From Agelas oroides (Eukaryota; Porifera; Demospongiae; Agelasida; Agelasidae), in NCBI GenBank assembly GCA_949130485.1, contig OX422189.1:2799720-2863719 (forward strand): a DNA stretch of 64,000 nucleotides. The letters are read 5' to 3'. Made by a program: the position numbers and the translations under genes. Of the stretch, positions 32,101 through 44,100 are shown piece after piece. Numbering within the stretch: the first letter of the stretch is position 1; each line of letters starts with the position of its first letter. A model generated the notes under the pieces. The model was not told where the DNA came from, made no database searches, and saw only the letters and a list, made by a program, of their open reading frames with translations.

Positions 32101-35100
32101 TACTGTAAACAGAATCGGTTGAAGTGGAATGTTTTACATATTGATATGCTAGAGCAGTAGCCTACCAGTGTGTAGGGGAGTCTGGAGGCATGCTCCCACA
32201 GGAAATTGCATTCCATGTGCTCAGAGATGCATTCTGGAGCTGTCTGAAGCTGTTTACGCTGTACTTTATACACAAAGAAATAGCTACTGTTAACTTCATT
32301 CCCAGGACCCCCACTCAGTTTTCAGTGGTATAGTCTATTGTGCATAACCATATTTTCTGGCCACTAACCATACCTCATTTTGTATCTTGTCAGTGGTACC
32401 ACATGGCCTGTGCAAGACATGTGCACACTGTATATAGACTGTATCGATACACCAGCTATGGCTGGTCAAATACTTGTTATGATTAGTTTGGCTGTCAGAA
32501 TTCTACATAACACTCCTGTTGGCCTGATCTCCCGGTACATGGGATACCAGTGTTACGTTGAACGTCTTTTGGATTTGCTGGGTAGGTGCTTGGTCAGGTC
32601 CATCCTTGGTTACGTCATCGTGCCATAGAGTATCTCAGGGTGCACAAGGCTAAGTTTTTGAGACTTCCCAGGCAGCTACACTAAATTGAGACTGTGGGGA
32701 TAGGCCAACTAGAACACAAACCAGACAGCATTTCAGTTCACCAGTGATATCTCTCTTCTTGAGTTCTAGGTGCACATGTATAGCCACATGAAACTGCAAG
32801 GCTGTTTGTTGGGTGTTGCTTAGCAACCAAATATTTGAACTTAAATAACACAAAGTAGAATGGGTGGAGGTTACAATGGATGTGGCAGTGGGTTGGGTTG
32901 CTAGGGGTAACATCCAACAAATCAAATAAGTTACATTTCCCAGACAGAACAGCATCCACCTATGGGCTCTCACGCTGCTCCATCTGGGGAATGTAACCTA
33001 TGGGCTCACGCTGCTCCATCTGGGGAATGTAACCTATGGGCTCACGCTGCTCCATCTGGGGAATGTAACTATTATGTACGATACTAGCCATATAAGGCAA
33101 TACAATACTTGCTATGTATAGTTACACACAACTTGCGACGTACAGCTGGATCTCCATATACTTCTGAGGTGGAGGCAAACAGTAGCCTTCCTCTTACCCT
33201 CTTCGCTAGACCTGCATTGTAAAAAATATTTTATGAGGGCCAGAAAATTATAGTAATTAACTTCCTAATAATCTGTTACCTAGCAATGTCTTTTGCAGGG
33301 GTGTTGCCTTGGTAATAGTTACACCCCTCCCTGAGGGGTGGTCATTTTGTACAAAGTAGTTATAGCTGGTACCATTGTGTAAAACAACCACTGTATAATG
33401 ACCTCCGCTCAGGGAGGGATATAACTATTACAAGAATGATGTAATGTATCAAGGCTCGCACATACTATGAAGCCATGTGCCATGTGTGCACCGTGACTGA
33501 TCCTATTTAGTACCCACCACCTTGTCTGCGTTACATGCATAGCTAACAGCGTCCTAGTGAGGGGTAAAATCCTATCATGTGTACATCAGGGTTGTAGTAA
33601 TTGAAAAACCAAATGTAATGACTACGTAATCATTACAGGTTTTCAAACACAGTAATTTGTAATTGTAATTTCACTTCACAACAACTGATGTAATTTGTAA
33701 TGCTGAACAAAAGGCATGTAATTGTTTGCAGCGGGTAGTAAAATACCAATTACAAGTTCAATTACAATACTTGGGTGCCTCGTTCCCAACTGTTCTGCTG
33801 TGTGACTGCCAAAGCTCCATCTCTACATCTTTTTCACACTAGATATCTGGTGTAGCTAACTCAAATGTAAACATGGCAAACTCAGCACACTCAGCTGACC
33901 ACATGCTGTTCAAGACGTGGCAAGAGCATGCTTTGTCAGCACATTTACCAATTCACGACTATTTCGACCTGTAATTTAACAATGTAATTTGTAATTCTTT
34001 CAATTTTCTGTAATTGTAATCATTACTCGTAAGCAACCTTGGTAATTGTAATTGGTATTAATTGACGATTCAGGCTCAAGTAATTGTAATCAATAAAACC
34101 ATGCCAGAACTCAATTACTACAACCCTGGTGTACATGACACATGTATTTGCCTCACTTCACGGTAGCTATGGCAATGGCTACCATAATGGTGTACACAAA
34201 GGAGGTATGCTACCACAAACAGTGAAGCAACTACCATGCGTAGCTGATGACGTCTGGTATAGGGGCTTTCCAAAACCCACCCACTTTTGGGGAGTACCTC
34301 TGATTGTCCTGAATTTTAGATATGACTTAGTACTCATTAGGAAGAGACTAAGTTGAAAATTTGAGCTGGATAGCATGTTTAGTTTCTGAGATCTGCACAC
34401 TCAAAATTTCAGTTTTCCCATACATTTTAATAGCTAGGACCCAACCTGGCCACAATCTCCATCTAAATATACAGGAAAGATTCAAACTTGAAGCCTGCAT
34501 ATCCAACGAATGAAACATGGTACAAAGCTGAAATTTGCAAGTCAGTCTGCAGTCATAGAGTACTAACTATGGTAGGTAGATCAAGATGCTGGGAGAAAAT
34601 TTAATGGAGGGGGCATGGTTTTGGAAAGGCTGAAATGCGTCCTGTGCAGTGGGTGACTTTGCATAACAACTAGGCCTACCTCTTCTTCCCTATATGTATA
34701 TTTGTAGCATGATGTGTGGGTGGATCAAAGGCACTGCTCACCTACTGTATCTCAGGGAGATGTGTGGTTCAGCGATTGTTCATGTAAAAGAATTTAGTTA
34801 AGTGTCTGCGTCATGTGCATGCAAAAACATGCATATGTGCATGGCACTAACATACAGTATACATCACAGCGTCACCATAAGTGTTTTCCTGCTTACCTAA
34901 CATGTTGAGGGTGCCGATGGTATTTGTCTTAATGGTCTTGACTGGGTTGTACATGTACTTCACAGGAGAGGCAGGAGATGCTAAATGATAAATCTGGTCA
35001 ACTGGAAGAGAATAAACACGGACATTCAGCACAGCACTTTATCCCCCCACCTAACTACACACACCAAACTACGACAAACGCTCGGGAGGCCAAGCACAAG

Positions 35101-38100
35101 CTGTACAATGTACATACAAGTCCATGAAACATCCACACTGCAAGTATCATGGGTTGCAAGAAAGAGCTCTATGAGCTCAAAGTATAGAGACACAGTTTAA
35201 GTTGCCAATTTCAAGGAAGCATGGAGGGAACTTATAAGCTCCAGCTAGCAATAATTCCCGTTGAGACCGACCTACGTAGTACTGTAAATTGGTTCTAGTA
35301 CTCATGCAGACCAAGTCAATTTGTTCATCTCTCTGTTCCGTTTGCCATCAACTAACCATCCATGAACAGGGTTGACAAAGGTCATAGACCTGAGTTATGA
35401 TCAGACAATCGAATTATAAGTAAAATTGCCACTCAAAGTGGTGACATATATGTCTGTCGCAGATCTGTCTGGAGATGACCAGATTAAACATGCATGTTGT
35501 ATTGCATTAGCCTCATTCCCAGGCCCCTCCCAGATTTTATCTCGTAGCTGTGGAGGAAAATCCTCATTTTTCTGATCCCCATTTTTCTCCACGGCTGCGA
35601 GATAAAATCTGGGAGCGGCCTGGGACGAGGCTAGTATTGCATAAGGTCTGCACAAGAGTGACGATACAATGCAATGGTTACTGGAGCAAACTATCTACAA
35701 CACTGTCATGATATAAAGTATCGATGTGTCTTACCTTCCAACATGAGAGAGTTGACAATGTCGTGATTTAGCAACTCAAAATTTTCATGGCCGATCCTTA
35801 AGAGAGAGAATTCAAATGTTTACGTGTTCCTTCTGATTTCATTCATTAACTTTTAATAATAATCTCAAATCATGTATAAGGTATAGATAAGGTATGAATT
35901 TTTTCTTGTATATATGAATTTTGGGGTTTTTGACTAGGCTGAAGTCGTCTGGTTAGTCAAAATCACTACTTACGGTGTCAACTAGAGCACACTATATCAT
36001 TAACCTCATACCCAGGCTGTGTGTAAAAACACGAAAGTACGGCGAGTGCGTGGCTAACTATATCATGTGAGTGTCCTACCCCCTCTGGCCATTGACCAAA
36101 TGTAGAGGAGACTTTAGAACATCACCATTTTTCATGCCATCCCTACATAAGAAGCACAACCCTATTCCATGATAGCCTGTTCCAATGCCATTTTGCCGGA
36201 CAAAAGGTCTGCAATTTTGCAAGGGACCTGGGAATGGGGCTACTACACTTGAACCTAAACTTTTCATTCTGGATTTTGCCTTGCAGCTTTTCTCCAAAGT
36301 TATGAGACAAAATTAGTCTCGTGCCCAGATCCCCTCGCATGTGCGAGAAAGAGGGTCTGGTGTTCTGAATGACTTTTCTTGTCACATGGGGCGGGGTAGC
36401 TCCCCAATCTGAGAGCTCGAATCAGATTCTAGAATGCATAATTATATGTGCATGATCGACGTAAGCAATCGTATTTTGAACCGAATTGGAGGTAGAAAAA
36501 ACTTACCTCGCAGCTCGTTCTCAGCTTTCCCAAGAAGCCTTATCAAGCTTTTGTAAACCATACCGTGCAGCAATCCAAGTCGTCAGAAAACTTGAGTCCC
36601 AGATGTAAAATGTAATTATGACATTCTTTATGCCGTAGGCCCCGCCCCATGTGACAAGAAATGTTGCTCAGAACACCAGACCCTCTTTCCGCTTTTCGGG
36701 AGAGTCTGGGGACGAGACTAAGACAAAATCTGGAATGGATATGAGGCTGTGAGGCCATCATCAGAGTATTCTGGGAATGAGGCTGTTTGGCATGCTCAGT
36801 GAGAGAATAATGAATGAACTTAGAATGAAGGTACATACACAAGTACCAGTGTTCCACGTTTTTTCTCCTGCCAGTGAAGAAGTTGTCGGCCACAGTTACC
36901 TAAAGATACAATGACGTCATGTGACAACCACACACAAAAAGCAGCAGCAACACAAAGAAAATGAAACAGTTAGCCAGTTAGTTACAACAACTATTATAGC
37001 TGTAACGTTTAGGCTTTGTCGAGATAAAAGCCAATAATGCTATTTATATTAGGAGTTACATAGTATACTGATAGGGGGGAGCCTAAGTCAGTTCCTGTAC
37101 ATTTAGGCACACAATTTGAAGTAGAGATGTATGTACGGACATGTAGAAACTTCCATAGACTACACACAGTGTGGGGCTAGCTCAGTTTGCCCTAATCATT
37201 GACAATAGCCATGTCCCCAGGCTCTCCACCCTGCTCATACTGCACATGACCTTAAGACTGGGGTGGCCAGGGAACAAGGGTATTGGCTATTAAGACATTG
37301 GGCTGCACTTACCTCATGGCCATCTCTCATGAGCTGGTCCACCAGATGAGATCCCACGAACCCAGAACCTCCAGTTACCTGCAGTGGTTCGCACACATTT
37401 ACTCTCCTTCGGTTCATGAAACTATATACTTGTGGGTAACTCGCTGTATTTCCATCAAGGGCTTATCGAGCTGCCAAAGGTGGCAAAAAGGCATGTTTAC
37501 ATACCTCCCCCTTTCCTCCCCCCTCTTCTCCCCCTCTTCTCCCCCCTTCCTCCCCCTCCCCTCCCCCCTCTCTTCTCTCCCTCTCCTCCCCCTCTCTTCC
37601 CCCCTCTCTTCCCCTTCTCCCCTCCTCCCTCCTCTCCTCCCTCCTCTCCTTCCCCTCCCCTCCCCTTCTCCTCCCCCCTTCCTTCACCTCTCCTTCCCCT
37701 CCCCTCCCCCTCCCCTCCCCCTCCCCTCCCCCCTCTCCTCCCCCTCTCTTCCCCTTCTCCTCCCCTTCTCCTCCCTTCTCTACCAACGTAGAACAGCAAG
37801 TAATCTGGTTATCGGATATACAATTTCTTCATTCACTGTAACATGTCACACTCATGACACTACAAGCTGCATTGCACGAGCAAGATGTCTTTTGAGGGAG
37901 AGAAAGCACAAGGGTAGTGTAGCATGCTATCCAACGTGGAACTCAAAATCTCCAAACAAAAATGATTTGGAATTTGCCACTTTCAAATTACATGCCCTCT
38001 CCCCTTTGTGTTCAATGTACCCTAGCTTGGACCAATTAAATAAGAACTGTACTGTCTAGTTCATCCCTAACCTCGTTCCCAGGCTACTTGCAGGGAGAGT

Positions 38101-41100
38101 CTGGGAATGAGACTAGCTCATGCCCAAGATGTTCTACACTGGCCTGGGCCATAAATGGCACCTCTAGAGCATACACACAGTGGTTGAGCAGCATAGTAGA
38201 CTCACAATCCGATAAACAAAAACAATTCTAATTTTGCCATTTTCAGAACTACATGCCCTCTCTTCTTTGCAGTCAATGTGCCCTTGAACTTACTCACTAA
38301 ATAAAGGATGTACGCACTGTTCAAGTGCATTGATCCCATCAATCAATATGTTGTACACTGGCCAAGCCCTTACAATATGGTACCTCCAAAGCACACACAC
38401 AGCAGCCTTGTCCCCAGGCCCTGCCCAAAAAATCGGGAAAAGGGACAGGTCACATATGCAAAAATTCCCATATGTGATGTGTCAGCAGTCTTCGTTTGGA
38501 GTAGATGAATCACGTTCGTCTTCTACCAATTACTAAATTCTTGACTACGCAAACTTAATAACCAAAACTGTTTAACTCTTTACCGACCAATGACGCCATA
38601 CGGCGTCATGAGATTAATGTTCCCGTATGACCAATGACGCCGAACGGCGTCATGAGTACTTACCTGCCTTTGGGTGTTTCCCCCGGAAGATAGCGGTTTA
38701 GTACGCACCGTACACGCGTCTAACAGTATTCATTACACCCACCGGATGCTAGTCGTGCATATTTTGGTTGAAACTAGTACTTTGATGAGGCGGAAGTTGA
38801 ACGTAGCGTAGCGCGTCGTTCTACCGCAATCGACCGGGCCGTGTTTGTCGCGACCGATCTCGAGAAGTATACAAGCTACGAAGATGCGATAAAAAGCAAT
38901 GTATAGCTGAATGAAAGCTCTAACTTTGTTACAGATTTCAGAGGAAGCAGAACTGTAACATCCAAGTTACAGGCACCAGAACAGACCGAAGGTGGCAACT
39001 TCCGGTATAAAACGTTCAGTTTTATCTCAAAGCTTGTTCTTTAGTGGTAAGCTTCAGAACTACAGCGAAGCTAGGCAAAGCCTAAGGCTCTCCAATGTTT
39101 TTGACCAGAAGTCTGTAGCTGGTTTGCAACTGGAGATATAACACGGAGTATACAACATGTCGTCTAGGCCGCTTCCGGAATTCCTGTGTGGTCATTCACG
39201 TAATATTGCAATAATTTACTACGGTCGGTAAAGAGTTAAAGATGGGAATGAGGTTACCAGACTTTTCGTAGGCTCCGAAATTCAGAAACTTACAGCGTAT
39301 TTGTGCTTGATAGGCTACTACTCTTGCTTCCCTGAATTAGTCTCGCGTCTTATTGTGAAAAGCCATTGTCAACAACCAGCTACCATGTGATCTCACGTAA
39401 GACATGTGCTGTTACATAATACGCTGACTCAGCACATACAAGGAATTTTGCAAGTGTGACCAGGCCCTTTTCCCGATATTTCAGGTGGGGTCAGGGGACG
39501 AGGCTACACACACAGTGGTTGAGCAACATAACGGTTAATGACTCACCAGGATTCTTTTTCTGTCCGATTCAACCAAGTGTCGCACATGAGGAAATATCTT
39601 GGCTCGTGCCTTTTCGGATATCCTAACGCTTCTACTGGACTGCCTTTTGAATATAGCACTGTTGGTGTATGTTGCATGTATATGGTGAGCATGGATGTGT
39701 GTAAGGGGGAACATGTGGAATGTGTTGACACAAGTTAGGTTTGTCCCCAGAACTCCCATCTTAAACTCTTTGTACACTTGGTCATAATATCAACAAGTGG
39801 GAAGGAGAGGAAAACCAAAGATGTAAATATTTTGGAGTACGTGGTCTAATTAACCATCATCTGCAACTCCAGTATATAGCTCTGTACACAACTATACACT
39901 GTCAGTGATGATCAATAAGTGATTGAAAGGGACTGAGGTGGGACGATGATCAATAAGAACAAAACCACTAATCTCATGAGCAGTATCCACAAAGGATGCA
40001 GATACTTCCTCTCCTTGACCCAAATGTTTTGGGAGTGGTAATTAGTCCAACTGCTTTCAAGAATAATCGGATGGTTTCTTGGTTCTTATAGTCATTCATT
40101 AGCTCTTCGGAATAGCGTGGGAGTCCTACCGAGCTATGCAGGGTACTCTCATCGCACAAACCCACCATTGCATACACTGCATCAATGCACAGGCACCATG
40201 TTGTCATTAACCAGTAAGGTAGTCTGGTCTAGCCTCGTTCCCAGGCCCCGCCCAACTTTCCGTCGCTTAAAGTACTGAAAGCGACGGAAAGCTGGGCGGG
40301 GCCTGGGAACGAGGCTAAGTCTGGTCCACAAACAAACTTTTTGTGTGCACCCTGTAAGCCTCGACAAAAAGGACACTATCACTGGGAATAAAAGCATTAT
40401 AAAGCATATTGGCATGTTGTAGCAACAATGAGATTTTTCATTGAAAGGGTCCAGAGCCTATTTTTCAACGAGGCCACAGGGCACAGGCGGTCTGGGCAGA
40501 AACTGCTAACGAGGAGGCCAATGCATTAGTGTAAGCTGTGACTCACTCTTCTTCCAAGAACCTAATCCTCTCTTCTAATCTTCTTGTTTCCTGAAAAGAA
40601 GAGAGTGACTTCAACAACAGCATGGAGTTACCAACTAAGAGGCTTTCCTTCCTAGTACTACCCAGTATGCATGTTTCATATGAATACATCTTCCCCCCTG
40701 CTTACCCCCTTCCAGCCTCTGCCTGTCCCACCTTCCCCCTCTCCCCTTCCCAATGCACGGGTAATCAATTACAACATCACATAGAGCAAGTACTTAGAGA
40801 TAACTCCATGCTACCTTATCTCCTTCCACTCTTCCTGAGCTTTCTTCTCTCTTCTTCCTCCTTCCCCCCCACTCCCTGCCTCTTCACTCCACTCCCCCCT
40901 CCCCCCTCTTCCCTCCCCCCTCCCCTTCCCCCCTCCCCCTCTTCCCTCCCCCTCCCCCCCTTCCCCTCCCACAGAGGTGAATGTATCTCCTTCCACTCTT
41001 CCTGAGCTTTCTTCTCTCTTCTTCCTCTTCTTCCTTCTCTCTTCTTCCTCCTCCCCCCCCCACTCCCTGCCTCTTCACTCCACTCCCCCCTCCCCCCTCC

Positions 41101-44100
41101 CCCCTCCCCCCTCCCCCCTCCCCCCTCCCCCCTCTTCCCTCCCCCCTTCCCCCTCCCCCCCTCCCCCCCTGCCCCCTCCCCCCCTTCCCCCTCCCACAGA
41201 GGTGAATGGAGACCTCACATACTGGTCTAGCAGTCCAGACATTCTCCATGTGCGAGCTAACTACTGTGAGGGCCTAACACAGGGTATTAAGTTCATGATG
41301 TTGGGGAGGAGCATCAAACTCAGACACTGATACAAACAGCTTTTAAATTAAGGTAGATTGATCACTACCCAGTATTCACATACCGAACATCCTTACCAGC
41401 TTGTGATGGAACTAAACATAATCACACTAATTCCAGCTATCAAACTGACATCTAGACCCTCCCTCTAAGTACTTGCTCTAGCATTCGTCACTTGCAGTAC
41501 AAAATTCACATCAATTTCATACTACAAGTGACGAACACTGCAAAGGCCTGGGAACGAGGCTAGTGCTAGACCCTTTGCGCTTGCTTCACAGACACCGTAG
41601 TAGCAACTGGTCCACATAACAAGAAAAGAAAGAACACAAAACACTCAATCTAGCACTCACTTCTTTGATTGCATTTCTCACTTCTGAATGTACCAGGTTC
41701 GCCAGTGCCCGCTGTTCACTGCATTATGAACAACAAAGGTAATTAATGCAAGGCCCTCCTGTGATGAGTAACTATGATGGTACCATAAGCATAACTACTG
41801 GTGCTGAAATTGTGCATTTCTGAGGTATAGAATATATTATAACCATGAGTCACAATGTTAAAAACCCAACAGTACAATCAGTGGGGGCAAATACTTTTGG
41901 CTTTTGGTCTTAACATTTCGTTTCCATTTCCTTGTACTCTTCTGTGTGCAATAGTGCAATGAGGGACCACGGTACGCACCATTACTATGGTATAGTGTAG
42001 ACACCGGGTCTCCCTCCTGCCAATCTCCTTGTAGACACAGTTGGCAACTGTTACCAAAACCCCACCCACCATTTTATACCAACCAGAATTAGATTATGTT
42101 CGTATGTGTTCTACTGTTCTAAAAAAGGGTAGTAATGGTTTGATAGATACCATAGGTTGGTTGTATTTGATGGTACTCTACTCTCAGAGTTTATGTTCCT
42201 GCTTGGCAATCAGTTGAAGTGGCCACCCACACAACAAAAATAACATTACAAATTTAGATGTAGGGCGGTTTGAGGCAGTTGGAAAACATTAGAACCACAC
42301 TTTGGTTAACACAAAACTACCATCACTATACCAAAGTGCCAGGGATGTGAAACTCGCTTTATCAAACTTCTTACATTGTACGTGCTACTGCATAGCACCA
42401 AGCATACATACATACACACATACATACATACATACATACAATCATACACACACACACACATACATACATACATACATATAATAGTTACATTCCCCAGACA
42501 GAGCAGCATGAGCCCGAAGGGCGAATGCTGTTCTGTCTGGGGAATGTAACTTATTTGTTAGATGTTACCCCTAGCAACCCACTGCCACACCCATAATCAC
42601 CTCCACCCATTCTACTTCATGTTATTCAAGTACAAAGTTTTGGTTGCTAAGCAACATCTAACAAACACACATACATACACACATACATACATAAGGGCAA
42701 ATGGTGCTCCATCAGGGGATTGCAACTGTCTGTTGCTTAGCAACCCATTACCACATTCCATTATCACCTCCACCCATTCTTAGCCCCTGTTCAACGTTTT
42801 GTGGCACTAAGCTACTAATCAACTATGAATGGAAACAGGTACAGCACCCTTTGTGGTCAATTGCACAATTTGGATCATTAACACTTGGACAGGCCCATCT
42901 ACTGTGGTTATAATTTGCACAACCTCTACAACCAGCTGGCTCCTACATGTATGCCTAGCTGCCATACCACATGTACCTTCATCTTGAACCTAGCCTCCTT
43001 CTCAGTTTTAGTCAGGGCACAACAATGTACAAATGAGGCTACTATCATGCACATGTGCATGAGGCAACACTGTCTCTGATGCCCGCAAAGCAAAAAAAAA
43101 AGAAAAAAATCCCCCCTTCCCCCCCCAACTTCCAGAATGACAAAGTCACACAATTTTTACCATGCACATAAACATAATCAATAACCACTGGTAGAAATAT
43201 ACTGATACTGGATCATACACCCAGCATAGCCTTGTTCCAAGGCAATGTAACCTTCCTCTCAGTCCTTCTCACCAGTCCCATAGCCTTGTTCCCAGGCCCT
43301 CCCTACCTTTTTGTTTCGGCTTGGCTGCCAAAACTGCGAAGGAGCCTGGGAACGAGGCTACACCCAGCATCCATCATGTCTCGGTTTGTACATGAGCAAT
43401 TGCTTGAGTACATGTGTGTAGGAGGTGCCTCTTGACATGTGTTAAGTGATCTGATAAACTGAACTGTAGTACATATGTAAACACGAAAAGGTCATACCTA
43501 CACACTTTTCATAGTCTCACCCCTATGCAGGGCTTTTGTGGCATACAATAGCCTCGTTCTCAGGTCTCTGCCCCTGCTTTTCACCGCTTGCAATACAGAA
43601 ATCTGAGCAGGGGTCTGGGAACAAGGCTATGGGACACAAAGCTGGTGAGAAGGACTGGAAGGCTACATTGTCCCCAGCCTTCTGTTGCAGTCACACAGCA
43701 CAGAATCGACAGAAAGATGACTGTACTACCTCATGACACGCTTGGCTAACCCTCACAATGTTTTGCAATCATCTTAGTTCATTACACAGTGACATTCTAG
43801 AAGTAATGTAATGGTGCAATGAAATGCTGCAGTTGTAGTTGGACCAGTTCCTTTTGGTCTAGAGACAGGGACCACACATTTTAGGTCTTCATTAGGGGTG
43901 ACCTGGGTTACATTGTGTTGTAATTGGAGTTTTTCAGTCTGTCAGGTTCCCTAAGCTAAACTGTTCCCAGACTCTTCCGTGCTGATGCAACTGGCCAAGG
44001 AGTGTACGCCTTTATTCCACAGTTCCCCCTTGTTTCGCGCACCCATTACAACATAACTGAAGTAGTTAACTCAAAACAAGGACTAGCCAAGAATGACACT

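Noticed and set aside
37283-38059. 258-codon Pro/Leu/Ser-rich frame and Gly/Glu/Arg frames on the other strand
   Set aside because: Compositional by-product of a polypyrimidine tract; no domain and no conserved part.
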